The notes beneath the pieces were generated by a model. That model searched no databases and had not been told where the DNA came from. It saw only the letters and a list, made by a program, of their open reading frames with translations. Positions 21,057 through 34,436 of a DNA stretch of 64,000 nt are shown here, one piece after another; positions within the stretch are counted from its first letter, which is position 1; each line of letters starts with the position of its first letter. This DNA comes from Marchantia polymorpha subsp. ruderalis (taxonomy: Eukaryota; Streptophyta; Marchantiopsida; Marchantiales; Marchantiaceae): NCBI GenBank assembly GCA_037833965.1, contig AP031351.1:31446501-31510500 (forward strand), in the 5' to 3' direction. The translations under genes were made by a program, and so were the position numbers.

Positions 21057-21448
21057 AATCAACAAAACTAAAAGATATTTGTGTAGAAAGTAGTCGTACG
21101 AGTGAGAATGAGTAGCTTTTGAGGAGTTATGATAGGATTAGTTAGAATTTGCCTACGGCCAAAGATCTTTGGGTCTTCGGATCTTCGGCGCAACCTTTTC
21201 TGGATACTGCAAGAGCTGCGTCTTCGGCGAAGACATAGGATTCAATTTCAAATAGCGCAACGGGCTGGACGACGTTCGCACGCGTCGGCAATTCTACTGG
21301 ACGCGGAAGGAGGCAATGTTAGGGCTTCAAGGGTAAGGGCAGTACGAGGAGCCTTCGCGCCGACATTGCGATATCGAGCAAGAACGAGCGAGAGTGAGAG
21401 AGAGCGAAATCAACGACCTTGCTAGCAGCGAAGACGCGAATCGAAGAC
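21057..21448 (+). other. conserved 5' leader of copy D
   Basis: Aligns with the copy B leader (17301-17655). It carries the palindromic GTCTTCGGCGAAGAC near 21213 and ends 5' of ATG 21449. No coding motif. Confidence 0.5.
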
Positions 21449-24051
21449 ATGGCGCCCAAGAAGAGTGATAAGGTGTGGAAATTGGTTCCCTTGAAGGTGC
21501 CCTACGAAGAATTGCGATCCTTCAGACGTGACCTGAGCGAGTTGCGACTTGAATTCCTCTTGTGGAATTGGAATTGCGTCTCGGTGAGTATCTGTAAGGA
21601 GATAATGGATAAGAACGAGACCGAGGGCGTATCGATTCGAGGTAAACCCATGTTGTGGACAATTGAGCATTGGACGAAGGTGATGGGGCCATGCGCAGGC
21701 AGCGACGGAGACCTTTTGTTTGAGAGGAGTAGCGTGGGACTTACGCGCATTGAAGAATTCTCCTACGAACCACTCTTCAGTTCCGGGAAGCAGGGGACGA
21801 ATGGGTGGAAGACAGCGGATTACATAGATCCGAAGAGAAGAGCGATTGCACTGGGAATCATGCACATCTTGTGACCGGCGCCCATGACGTACGTGACGGC
21901 CTGGTAGGTAGGGTTCTTTGAACGAATCCTGAAGGGACAAAGAGTACACTGGACAAGGATCTTTTACGATCTTGTCTGGGTGAATGCGGGCTCCCGGTGG
22001 ACGGGATCATTGATCAATCACATCACTCCTTTTCTAGTGAATTTCTACCGAGGCATGGAGTTGCTTACGAGAGAGGAGGAGAAACGATTTCCGAAGAAGC
22101 GGGAAATCTTGACTGCCGAGTCCAGTGAAAGTACCGAAGACGATACCCGTCAACCCTCAATTCCACCACAGACGACAGTCCGAGGACCAGTTCAGATGGA
22201 CGTTGTGCAGAGACGGGAGAAGTAAGAGAGACGATTGGCAAAGAGAAGGAAAGTAGTGAGTGATGACGAGGGAGATTTGGCACTCGAAGTGAGAAGAACT
22301 GAAACATAAGTAGACGTAATCAGGCAGTCGAGAACTCTCTCGAGACCAAAGAAGAGGATGAATCGTGGGCTGGTGGCAGCTGAAGTGTCAGATAGCAGCG
22401 TAGAAAAGACAATTGCCCTGATTGTGAGTACATCCGAAGTCGTAGTGGGCGAGTCGACGCAACATGTGGAGATGGAAGGACCTTCGGGGGTGTTGATCAA
22501 AGTTCCAGCGGATGCACCAGCAGAACCTTTGAAGGAGCGAATGGAGATAGTAAGTCCGGATTCTCTGTCTTCGGAGCGAACACGATCTGCTGGGAGTGAA
22601 GAACACCACACCCGAAGATAAGCGAGGAATTGGTAAAGGAGTTAACGTTAAGTGACAAGGTACTTGAGTAGGTTGTTGCACAAGTTGGAGGGACGGTGGT
22701 AGATGCCACAGACATTGCATTGCCGTCATCTCCTTTGGAAGAGATGAGACTCGAAGAAGAGACGAAGACTTTGGAGGAGGAATCAAAGGAGTTAGTTGTT
22801 TCCTTCCGTGACTTCTTGCAGGATAGTGTGGTTCCATTACTGAAGTATTTGGACGGGAAGAGAGAGAAGTATGCTGTGTCGAAGGAGGCAGGATTCTATG
22901 TGCAGATGGTGAGGAACAGGACGAAGCTCAAGAGAGCAGTAGCTGTAAAGAGGGAGTGGGATTCCGCGACTGAATTGGCACGGGAGCGAGCGGCAAACTT
23001 GGCAACCGAGTGCGCGGCAGTAAAGGCGACATTGCAGGAGCGAGAAGCCCTGCTTCGGGAGAAGGAGATCGAGTGTGAAGTGCTGCAATTGAATCTAGCA
23101 AAGGAATCCGGAAGGTGTGCAGAGTTAGAAGAAACATGTGGAGTACTTCGTGTCCTTAATGAGAATGGACAAAAGATGACAGCGGATTTGCTCACGAGGT
23201 TGGAGAAATCTAGAGAAGCGTATGATGAGGCAGTCAAACGATCGGAGCGGCTGATCACAACTCTGGAGAGGTGAGAGAAGAAACATATCAAAGAACTTGC
23301 TACATTGGAGGCTCGAAGAGCCGAAGAAGTTCGTATCGCCAAAGAACTTCGGGGCAAAATCGCAGAGGCGGAGACGACGGAAGAAGATCTTCATAGCAAG
23401 ATTTTGGAGATTGATGGTAAATGCAAGGCGGAATTCCGACGTGCGGAGGAGATATCAGCAAGTTTGACGGAGGGAGTCCGAAAGCATGAGGAGGAGTTAG
23501 CGAATTGGGCCAAGCAATTGGCGGATTGTGAATCGGCCAAGACTTCGGAGGTCGAATGTAAATTGAAGGTTGAATCGGAATGTCAACGGTTGCGGGAGCA
23601 GTTAGGCAAGGCGGACATGAGATCGCAGGAGTCACAAAGGAGAATGGAAAAGGCAGAGGAGGCCTACCGTCAGCTACATGACAAGTCAACCGACGAGTTG
23701 AAGTTGCGTTTGGAGAAATGTCTGAACTGGTTTGCGATGTGGGGATTGCAAAGGGTGAAGTGGTTGAAGCTAGATTCACTTGAGTGGCGGTTGATGAGCG
23801 CCAAGACCAGCGGATCCGCAGGACACAAACAGATTGTAGAATTAGTTAAAACATTTTCATTGAATGATGAGTTGAATGGAGTTGAGGGATTGAATGAGGC
23901 ACGCCAGAATGTAGAAGTAGAGATTGTAAATGTGTTGCGTAGGCTAGGAGTAGATGTAAGTTCAGATGACACCGTAACCGCTACATCGGACGGCATAGCC
24001 CCTAAGACCGATTCGCCTCAAGCGGTTGATATTTCAGAGTTGCCATTGTGA
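21449..24051 (+). pseudogene. retroelement-associated coiled-coil ORF, copy D (full length, broken)
   Basis: This copy is complete end to end, about 868 codons. The N-terminus (MAPKKSDKVWK, LEFLLWNWN, MLWTIEHW, CAGSDGDLLFE) is open to a TGA at 21872. Then a TAG at 21905 stands in WQV of copies A and C, and a TAA at 22223 and a TAG at 22669 follow. The second conserved block (FLQDSVVPLLKYLDGKREK) starts near 22810. The coiled coil is open to a TGA at 23272 and from 23305 to the end (LNWFAMWGLQRVKWLKLD, NVLRRLGVD, stop at 24049). Compared with copies B and C the frame is almost intact; most breaks are single transitions. The LTR begins 40 bases after the stop. Confidence 0.8.
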
Positions 24052-24074
24052 ATAAAGAGACTCAATGCTCTTTC

Positions 24075-24090
24075 CTTGGGGGGGCTTTTG
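24075..24090 (+). other. polypurine tract
   Basis: CCTTGGGGGGGCTTTTG directly precedes the LTR start TGTCAATTGGC. Identical in layout to the tract at 14758-14773. Confidence 0.6.
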
Positions 24091-24587
24091 TGTCAATTGG
24101 CTTGTCTTGACTATAAACCTACATCCATTGTGTGCCTGTGTGCTGGTGTATGATCCAGACATTGGGCACAGTGCGCTCCTGTTTGTCGAAGTTACCGCAT
24201 CAGGAGTTGTGTGTATTCGGCTTGAATGTTCTGAGTAGCTGAGGGCTCCTTGGGATTTCAGCAAGTTCAAGTCTGAGTATTTGGGTCAGTGTGTCGGGCT
24301 GTATGCGATGCTGGGAAGTTTTCCCCCTGAAATATGAGTGTGGGGTCGCAAACGATTCCTACAGGTGTTGATTGGAAAAGTTTCAGGCTGTGAGTGTGGT
24401 TATGCACTACTCTGCGGGTCTTCGGCTCTAGCTGGGTAATGTCTTCTGGGAGTGGCATTGGCCTGAGAAGTTAAACTCCTTAATAGAATGCTATTCTGTG
24501 ACAAATCGTGACTTTTGTGGTTGTTTTGTCCTCGTGGGATCGGATCTGTACCATTATGCTCCATTTTGGTATTTGTCTGTCATTACA
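24091..24587 (+). repeat. 3' LTR of copy D element (497 bp)
   Basis: It begins TGTCAATTGGCTTGTC and ends TCTGTCATTACA, homologous along its length to the LTR at 14259-14757. Coding or leader similarity does not resume after it, so it marks the right edge of the retroelement cluster. The sequence just after it starts GGGCT, but the matching left flank is not in the window. Confidence 0.85.
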
Positions 24588-26320
24588 GGGCTCAAAGCCC
24601 TGCTGCAGACAAGGAAGCCAAATCTATATTATGTAACCAACCATCCTTCTCTATTTAGCTCAATTAGTCTTTCGGTTGAGTATCCTGCACACTTTGGATC
24701 TTTATTTGCGATTGTATCCAAAAAGTGAGTCTTAATTGCGTTTACATGGCTCAAGAGGCAAGCTCCTTCAAGATCTTTCCTGGGATGGTACATGACTGGG
24801 CAATTAAGTACGATGTAAATAGTCCTCGGTAGGTGAAATGTGCCCATGAAGACACGATAAGCTTGTTCAAGAAGTAAAAGTCCTAAATACATCACTGGGA
24901 GTTCTGTTCATCATTTCACATCCGTGGAGATGTATCAGAAGTTTGCAAATGTATACCTAGGTATACTAAAAAAATCTGAGAATGTCTATTTCCAGCAGAT
25001 AGTGAAGCAAACAAGCTAGTATTGAGGCCTGAATGATAAACACGAGAAAATTAAGCAAATAAAAAAGTACATAACAAATTTTGGAAGTGTTATTGTTTTT
25101 CTTCCAATGAATGCACTATTGGCAGTAGTACATCACCCAAGGGCTCCTTTGACTGAGTGCATCTGGTAGATTATTTACATGTAACTTGGGAATTCTGTTA
25201 TATAGCGTGTAGATAATGCACCTCATATTGCATTGCGTAAGTTTTAAAACATAGAGCCCCTTATGAATTCGTTAGGGAGAGTCTAACGCTCTTCTTCAGT
25301 TCCGTGATCTCTAAAGATGTATTATAGGTTTCTTGGCATATGACGTTATCGGATCTTACCTCTGTTTTGCCCCTTACAAATATTAGGATATTTTTGCTGA
25401 TTTCACTGTCGACTAAATCAAATATTTGCAATTGTGGTGAGGGGAACATTTTTTTTGTACTCAACCGCTTTAACTCGTAAATCACATGGCTTTCATGAGC
25501 AGTGTACATCTTTGAGTTTGCGACTCTCTCATGATTTTATTTCACAACAGGAAGACTGTCATCATTGAGTTAAATGAGTTGTGGGAGAGCTCCAGTGCGG
25601 GACTGAAGGGAGGATAATGTGATCTGGTGGTCCAAATGGTGATCGGTTGGTCCAATTGCTCTTCAACAGTGGCAAATCACATATCACAAACCGCAAATCA
25701 CATAGAAAGAATCTAAACAAATTCACAAAACGGTAACCGCCCGTGGATCTGAAATTCTGGCAGACCTTGAAGTTGCCTTCTAAGTGTTTTCAAGCTCTGT
25801 CTGCGCTATGGGACCATGTTCTCCGTTTCTGCACTGGAACGATTGTCGAACGCCCCTTAAGAATTGAAATAATGTCATAATCGCAGTTGGGCTCATGGAG
25901 ACTGCGTGACTTTTCCTTTTCTGCCTGTAATGGTTCCATAAGATGACGATCATCTGCAAGTACTCTCGGATAGCGCGAGGGCGAGTCAAAATCGAGGCCC
26001 GAGTGGCCTGATGTGCACAGAATGTATGATGCGAAAGGACAACGAAGCCAGAGCAGCAGCAGGATTAATGTGATAGTCGACACTTGTTCACATCGACTAA
26101 CCAGGGTGCATTGACTACAAGTTAATCGCTGTACCGGTGAACGGTGACACCGTCACGAAGGTCATCGTATGCCGTCAACCCCCGAGCATAAGGTCGGGGT
26201 TGCTTGCCTGCAGTCTTGCAAGGAGCCCAACTCTATAATGTTCAAACTACTTTATGTATTGTAAGCAACAAACTCTTTTTTTTATGATGATCTTTCTCAA
26301 CAACCTCAAGTTTCCCTGCC
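24588..26320. other. intergenic, no gene recognised
   Basis: AT-rich single-copy-looking sequence. Short open frames at 24629-24895 and 25790-26083 on the - strand have no known motif. A GC stem, CCCCGA...TCGGGG, occurs at about 26179-26198. Confidence 0.45.
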
Positions 26321-26324
26321 TATA

Positions 26325-26990
26325 AAACGGGTAGAAATCATGGAAATCATTCAATTCGATATCAAGACTGGGATCTTGAATGTTGAGTTCGCAGATATCT
26401 TTATGGAGCAATCGCACGGTCTACGAAAATTGGAGGAACAGCTTATTTGTAAGCTGACCAATGATCTATATGGATCGAAGCAATCATTCAAATTGTTCCT
26501 ACTTTGTCCTACATACGGAAAGAGAAGCCTCACCGCAACCAAATTTGTGGATTATGGATAGATGTGTGTCAAAGACAAGTCGATTTTAGAAGACGCTTTG
26601 AAGTATCTTCCAAGTATCTTTGACGGCACTTACAGAGTTGCATATTTATATGTAAGATTCTAGGTACAGATTATTACTTTGTCAAAGCAGATATGTATAT
26701 ATATCTTGAAAAGATTTGGATAATAAAATGCCCATGCGTTGAATACATCAACTGAAAAAGAAAAAGTTCAAGCATGTCCTTTGCAGAAGACAAACATTTC
26801 AGAAGAGCAATACGTTTTCAAGAAGCCATGGGATACTCGTGTTTGCAACGCCACAAGACTTGATTTACTTAATGTAGTACCAAGGATTAAAAGATCCATG
26901 AATCCAAGAAACACCAAAGCTTCAACCAAAGCCACTCTGGTGGGAAAAGCCAAGCAGTCAAGTATTCTATAGAATGAGTGAACTATTTAT
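26325..26990 (+). pseudogene. Ty1/copia reverse transcriptase fragment
   Basis: The frame at 26340-26561 matches the copia RT signature: QFDIKTGILNVEF corresponds to the usual QLDVKTAFLxGxL, FMEQSHG to YMEQPxGF, and DLYGSKQSFKLF to SLYGLKQxPRxW. The following 400 bases hold more short open stretches but no clear motif, and no LTR was seen. It is old and degenerate. Confidence 0.55.
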
Positions 26991-28323
26991 CGAGCTTATC
27001 TAAATGGGAGAGTCGAGATTATATCTTAAACTTTTATTACAATGGTGAAGATATTGATAGGTTCACTTGATTGGATCAAGTAGCTCTACACAAACTTGTT
27101 GAAGAAACTGACCTTTTTAACTCAATGACACTGCAGACTAAAAAAAGTCGCGGAAGCTTGAGTGGAAACTCTGATAAGGTTCAATTAGTTGTGTTTCGCC
27201 ATTCATATTATACCTGTGAGTATTTGAAATAAACGGGAGCATTCCGTATGTGTCGATCAATCCCAGTATCAACTTTGCTGTGAAGTAAACTCAAGTGTTA
27301 CTATCATGATTATAATGAAAGGGACTCCGTAGTACTGTTGGCTAGCCTTGCGATTCTCGTGAATTTCTGACCACCAATCGTCAGGCGTATTTTGTCTATG
27401 TATTTTTTGTGTCCACCTATTAATGTGGCAAGTTTCACTGCTGCATACTGAATCATTTCTGTTATGGACCAACTCGCTACAGTGAACTCGATTAAAAGCG
27501 TAGAATGGAACACAGCGAAATAGTAGCGATTGCCATCGGCGTGACAAAGTGCAGGACAGGCTGATGATGAATGGTCGGCAGTTTCATCCACCATGTTTCT
27601 GTATCATACTCGGGCTAATGGTCCCATAATGGACATGAAGTTTTCAGCCCCACTGAATTGATCTATGATGATAATATGGTTCTTGCTATGGAGGTTCTTT
27701 GCATAGTCCTTGTTCTTTTCTTCCATTGGTAATATTTTCCTCCATTTCATATTTGTTGTGCCTAGGGTGTTGAAGACCCGGCTTTCGGAAAATACAGTGA
27801 CAAATTTCCCAAATGGTCCCGAGACATGCTCGAAAAATGTGCTTTATAAAGATGTAGGTGAATGATCTATTTGTTCAGAAACAAGATGCTAGAAACAGGC
27901 CAAAAACGTGAGTAGCTCTCTTTAGTTCAAGCCGGAGAGCAACTGGATAGAGTCCTGGTGATTCTTTGGAGCAGGAACCACATACAACATGCCTACTGAC
28001 ACCTACGGCACAGCGTTACGTAGTTCCATATTCGTATATACGAGACGCAATGTGCACTATCCTTTCAACAGATTCAACCGATGCATCTTGACATAAAAAC
28101 ATATGAAGACAGATTCAGGGTCTACGAGGTGTATATGTCTTGGGGACATGGAGGACCTGCCAAAAGGGCGATATCCAGGCCAAGTCTCCGGGTTCCATTC
28201 GCAGCTCCTCCGGTGTTGGTGATCAGGCGTAAGTTGACTCCCTCATTGCGCTATCTTCATCATATACAATGACAGGTGCGTACTGCAAATCACAGAATGG
28301 ACATGGACAACGTTGTTACGAGT
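26991..28323. other. intergenic, no gene supported
   Basis: Stops in all frames except short open stretches. One - strand frame (27310-27594) is discussed among the rejected items. Confidence 0.4.
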
Positions 28324-31300
28324 TTAGAGGTGAACTGGCACAGCGTTGTAGTAAACATACGATGTGAACAGCCATGCTTGAATCACAATGACTGATTGAC
28401 ATAGAAACTGGGAGGAGACCAGTGCGAAACCAAGCTTACAGACCTCGTCTTCTTCTTCGCCTACGATGCTGTCCATGTCAAAAATCCATCCCAAGGTTGT
28501 CTCAAAAAGTTTTCTCAGTCGTTTCACCTGTGAAAAAAGGTGACGTTTCAGCCTATATTTGACTTTGATGAAAAAATGGACCAAAGCTCGCAGCCAGTAT
28601 TAGCCACTTCAGCACATGTCGAACATGAAAATGATGAACTGGTCAGAAAATACCTGTCGTAGAAGCTCGCCATTGACGGGAGTGGCATCTTTCAACATGT
28701 TTAAAAAGTCCTGCATTGTCAGCAGTGAATATCAGCGATTATAATGTTAATCATAAGGTTCGAAGTATCTGAACGTTTTCACTGGCTGATCATGTGGACT
28801 AGTGGTTTTCAACCGTAAAATTGACTAAACAAAGAGAAACCTCGCAATAAGTACATGTCGTTCTTTTAACTGCTTGACTGCAGAAGTACAGAGCAAGTAA
28901 GAGTATACTCAAAAGAGCATCTGACTGATGGTACAGGATTGAAGTTCAACAAAATGGCACTGTGAAGATCCGTATTAGTGCCTGGATTTAAAATTGTTTC
29001 TTCCGCGCTCGTCCTAAACCTGTAGCTACTTTGAAAACTCGGGCAAATTCAAGGGTCCCATGCGCATATATAAACCCGCTCCCCATCATTTCTAAGAATA
29101 GACCAGCACCATCGTGCAAGATTAGCTTCACTCACCTTCAAAAGCAATCTGAAAAAGTTATCGTCCGCCAACCAACCATCATCCATCAAAATTAAGTAAT
29201 CGTTGGGCCCTTTCTTTTCAGGCTGCAAACTCTGCTTCAGCTGCCAATATATAACCCCCAAAAACTGCGAAGGACAACAAATTATGTCAATTAAAGAAAA
29301 TTACAGTGCATACCCACTTCACATGATATCCGATGAAAAAACCAGCGTTTAAGGAGTTTAGAAGCTAAATTTCAGGGAACGAAGTGTCATACCTTACTAA
29401 AAAAGGTCGTCCGCATTCGCAAAGGCTGTCAGTAAAGGACATTTGCACAAAAAGATACGGATAAGGCTCCATGCTTAAGAAGTAAACCTAAAATTAAGAC
29501 AAAGGGCCAACCATACGTCGCAAATGCAACAGCACTCACCTGAAAAAGAAAATCTTACTACACAGGATCTAGCAATACGCAAAATAGATGACAAGCCGAG
29601 GTTATCAGGGTAGCACGTACCGCATCTTCACATCTGAGAAGAAGGCTCACGATTCCTTTCCACTGACCGAAAGCTTCAAGTGACTGGCCCATCTGTCAAT
29701 CAAAAAATATATGCAAGAATATGGCCCATTGTATGTAACGTCTTGTGTCAAGACACCATAAATTACCAAGATCTTACGGTACAGATCTATACGTTTCCAA
29801 GATACTGTTTCCAGATAATATCGATATTGTCTTTCAGCAGTACTAATGAGACCCTACACTCTGACAATACATTAAAATGAAGATAGTTGCTAGACTGTAC
29901 GTGAAGGTTTCATAAAACTTACAAGGAAGGCAATGAAACAGAATTGGAGTTCACCCAGAAGCAACTCTTCTTGCCCATCGAAGTCCTTTTGTAGAATACT
30001 CTCTAAAGCTTGACTCTGCAAGTAGAATACATTCACGTTATCCACTAATGTTGGAAAATTCATACGAGAGGACTACTATAACTCAGGATAGAAGTCCCAA
30101 CACCACTACATAAAGGCAAAGAGAAGCACGCAAAAAGGAGAGAAAGCATATGCATACAGTAAGCACACTAATTTACACAGAGTGCTGACCTTATCAATGT
30201 TCATTGCTGTTAATTCTGAGGCAGACATGCCTGCTTTTTTTATAAGGTGAGGCAAGTGAGTGTAGAAACATCTACCGCTACTTTTACTCTCTGCCTGACC
30301 TTTAGTGCTATTTGATATTGATGATGAGATGCGACTATCATTCTCTTTGTCTACTTTTAAAGGTTCTTCAGGCCCTTGCAGATCCGTGTTTTTTCTTAAT
30401 TGCTCAAATAACCGCTTTTCAGCAACGGTCTTTGGGGCATGCTGTACGAGTGAAGCCTCAGCCATAACTGATATGTCGCCATCAACAGGTTCTGCGTTTT
30501 TCACATGTTACATCATAGCTCACATGAGTTATTTACAAAACTTTGCTACAATCTGACAGAAACTTTCAAATAAATCTGGACGAATTCTTTTTGAAACACT
30601 GGCCCTCAGGGAAAAAACCTCAACCAAATTATCTATTTACACAAAACAGGAACTTCATGCATCATAAATACTTTGAAGCTCCGTGAGTGCGTAACAAACC
30701 TATTTTTTCAATAACCGTTGGAGATATGAAGTTTGTGAGACTCTGCCATATCTTGTGACGATCTAAGTCATAGGGTGCCAGCTGTCGGTCATATTCCAAA
30801 TTTCTAGCAGCCATGGCGAATCCTTCTTCCTGTAAAGAAACATCTGCGATATTTATGTTAGACAAATAAGAAGAAGAGAAGTCAACGGCAATACTTACAG
30901 ACATGGACAACGATAAGTGGTAGAGACAGAATGTGGATCTGAAGAAGTGTTTACCTCGCTGCTATCTGAAAACTTAACCAGCCGTTCCTCCTGTGTGTCC
31001 CACTTCCGCACAATCACCTACATGTCATCGATATACATGTAAAATCGTATATTAGGCAGTCATGCAACACAATCAGGCTAGTAGTGTCATTGTATATAAT
31101 TTCTAACCTTCCTTTCTGAACTCTGAGTTGATGTTGGAAGAATGAGTACCTCGGAAGGAGAAGCATGAATGAAAAACCCTGTCACTGGTGATGCATCGCC
31201 GCCGTGTCTGTTCACAATTGATCATGGTATCAGTTTGGGAAACTTCAGAGAGTATTTTGGCCGCGTTCTATCTACTTCGTGATGCCTCAGACCATACAGA

Positions 31301-32132
31301 AACTGTCATTGATTTTAAAAGCGTGTGCTTCAGTCCGTCAAAAGAGTGAGTCGTGATTAGACTTACAGAAAATACATGAGCCTAATTGCAGTAAAACTTA
31401 CTTGCTTCTCGCGCTATAATATACGAAATGCGGTCCTGGCAACAACATCTTGACTCCTTTGAAATTGGGTCCTACAAGAAACATCTAACAAGCAAATTGA
31501 CAATCAGTACCATCCGGATTATCCAAGACTGGGATAGCAATGCATAAGGATGTTCATTCATTCAGGTTTCATTGGTCGCCTTGACCCTTAAACAGTTGAA
31601 GCTCCATCAGAAGCAAGACTCTCAATTCTCACTCAAGAGTTAATTTTCAGCATAGAAATTCAGAGTAGAACATAGCAGAACAGAACACAATAAGAATCAT
31701 TGTGTTCTTGAAAACCGAAAAACTTCCGAAGCTCCAAAATGTACAAAAACAACAAAATAAACATACAACTCCTAACTCTTCGATAACTGATAGCCATCCT
31801 GTCATGAAAGGACTTGTTCAGGAAAACATCCACGTTCGGGAAAATACACGTCTATCGAACATTATAATGCCCCTCTTTGGTCTCTGTTTCTAACTGACAA
31901 AATGGCTCAAGCTTTTGGAACCTGTGAGGCCTAAATACACTTTGCTTCAATAGGAACTCCCATAATCAGGAAACCCAACCTGCGTATTGAGGCCGAAAGA
32001 AGAATTGGCAGGCATGCCAAGAATCAAAAGCATTGCACCGGATTTCACGAGCTCCAAAGCATCAGACTGATGCATATTGACCACATAAGGTGCCTCGTCC
32101 GGATCCATGATATCCTGGGAGCTCTTCCTCAT
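28324..32132 (-). CDS. AAR2: AAR2 family protein, U5 snRNP assembly factor (12 exons)
   Basis: AAR2 binds the spliceosome core protein Prp8 during U5 snRNP maturation. Coding exons, all GT-AG: 32132/32108-31980, 31484-31402, 31207-31108, 31017-30955, 30829-30700, 30491-30190, 30015-29923, 29692-29621, 29425-29393, 29264-29136, 28710-28654, 28527-28324. From ATG 32108 this gives 1395 nt (464 residues); an in-frame ATG at 32132 would add eight. Family landmarks in order: ALELVKSGAMLLILGMP, FGLNTQ, LVGPNFKGVKMLLPGPHFV (quoted in part), FFIHASPSEVLIL, WDTQEERLVKF, EYDRQLAPYD, CFYTHLPHL, QFCFIAFL, MGQSLEAFGQWK. Exon 9 is only 33 nt. The acidic GEEEDEV near the C-terminus is followed by a hydrophobic tail I cannot match to other AAR2 proteins. 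No break is seen in the frame. Confidence 0.9.
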
Positions 32133-34436
32133 CGACTCAAAGAAATTCTGGCACTCGATCGTCTAGTTCCGGATGAATCCAACAATCGTGACGAGTCCTC
32201 CGGCTCTACAGAAATTCAAAATTTCAGTAAATTCCACGAAGAACGCGACGTCCTCGAGCGACGAAAGGAGCTCTCAGAAAAATCAAAACGTCGAGGCCAA
32301 ACCAACTATTACGTGTCAATGTTCGGCAATGCATGGATTGTGATTTGTTTCACCAAGATTTGGATACAATTATTCTTTATAATGTAAATGTTTGAATGAA
32401 CGTTGATCAGATTTCAAACCATATTTTGTATTAAAAATCATTGTTTTTACCCATCATCATGTACATTTAAATTATTCATTTGATCTACGGTAAATCATGA
32501 GATTACAATTCATGAATTGTAATTATAATTGAATATAATATAATTGAATTCAACCTATTCTAGTGTTCCCATGCAATACAATAATAGTTTGTGTATTATA
32601 CAATTTCACATATGCAACAAACTTGTCCCGTATCAAAATTGTATTCAATGCAATGTATATGTGACAAAAATTATGATATATTTGAAATCAATATTATTGC
32701 GTTTTGAATAAGTTTGAATTCTAGTATAAGCTAAACATGCATACATTCAGATGTTACTTATTATTATCGAGCTAAACTTGTGTTAATAATGTAATATTTT
32801 TTTAATGATATATACTTTGTTAGTTGTGATTTATGCTTTGTAACTTTCTCTTCAATTTTTTCATTTTGTATTAAATATCACTTCTTAACAATATATTGTA
32901 CCACAATTTTTTAAAGTTTAAAAAAACTCTAAATATGCTTTTAGTGTATACTACGATTCCACTTACAATCTAAACATTTTTCCTAATCTCTTAATTTGTT
33001 CATGCCACATAAGTAAGTATGCATGTTTGTGTACCTTGATTATATTATGCGACCAAATTTCTTTATAGTTCACATCATATGTTAATTTTATCTTTTGTTA
33101 TTCAGTCTTGTCTTGATACAACCATATATATATATATTTATTATACATATGCATGATGTTACATAGACATAAATCTTCACTACCAGTTAGTTCATTTACT
33201 ATAGCATATTCACATGATTAAATATGTCTCATTATCTATTCCAAATTCACCAGATAATATTTTACAACGAAACTTTGGAGTTGATGTTTTACAAGACACA
33301 CCTTCGTATTATAAAACGCTTGCTATACATTACAACGGAATTTCATTAAGTTAAAGCTATATTTCGTTTGACAAACAGTGTGAATCTAAATTACACACAG
33401 TACACATAATAATGATACATATCATCATCTTATTATCCGATTGTTGAGATATTGATTGAGCAAAGATATCATTTTTAGGTCAAAATGATTGTGAGATCTA
33501 GTGATTAAAAATCCAAAATTAGATCAATCTTGAAAAATAATGGTAATGATAAGAGAATTTTTTTAATTAATCTGCAATTTATAATCTTTTAAAAAATGAT
33601 AAATTTGCAAAGAAAAAAAAATCTGGAATCTTTTTTATAGTAATTTCATTAAAATAGAATTGACATAAAATTGTGACAGGAAAATTGTATACTTTTTTAT
33701 CTGTGGATTTTTTAATGCTTTAATCTATATCCAATGCTTTTGTGAATTTTCTATTTTAACATTACTGGCATATCAATCTACTGGAATTTTCTTATAACTT
33801 TGATATCTACAAACAATATTTTGAATACAAGTCTCCTTAACTCCTAACGTTTTTTGTTTTGGTAAATTGGATGAGTGTCCATAAAAGAAAATTCAAAACA
33901 CGGTATGCAAAATGATGGGGATTGTGACCTATTCACTCAATTTCCCACATTGATGCAAGTGAAATTGCAAAATATGGGAATACTCGAGATAGCCCAATTT
34001 CAGTACAATTATGAACATTTCGTCTTGATATCCAATTTATTTAACCTATCTACGCCAAATGGTGAGGTGGAGAATACTAAAAATAATCACTTACCATCAT
34101 TGTTCACCTCATAAGGGATATGAATGAGATTTACGCGACGATCCGGAAGCTCTCGAGAAGCCGCAGAAGCCTCGGAGGGTGGACGAGGGCTGCTAGGATT
34201 TGCCCTGCCATAGAAGACAAGGGCAGAGAGAAAGGATCGCTCATTAGTTGTAGAGTGCAGACTTGACTTTGATTAGCAAGGATTCGGACCAGAGAACGGG
34301 AGTGTCTGTCCTATCTGTCTTCTGTACCTGGCGAATAGGCGCTGGCTTACTTCTTATTGGTTTCATTCTAACGAGTGCGAGACGTTTAAGACCTCCGATT
34401 GATCTTTCGCGTTGAGTGATCGACTTTTTCCAGAAA
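32133..34436. promoter_or_regulatory. intergenic region between divergent AAR2 and RPE promoters
   Basis: The region lies between two genes transcribed away from each other, so it should hold both promoters. The middle (32400-34100) is very AT-rich, with TATATA runs near 33123 and many TTTAAA words. The 300 bases before the RPE ATG are more GC-rich and look like a 5' UTR. No gene was recognised. An open frame at 33875-34114 has no known motif. Confidence 0.4.

Noticed and set aside
27310..27594. Minus-strand frame with SWSITEMIQY, resembling the SWSITEIIRY block of the plant hydroxyacyl-CoA dehydratase PAS2
   Set aside because: Only about ten residues agree, the flanks do not match the family, and no neighbouring exon was found. 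Probably chance.
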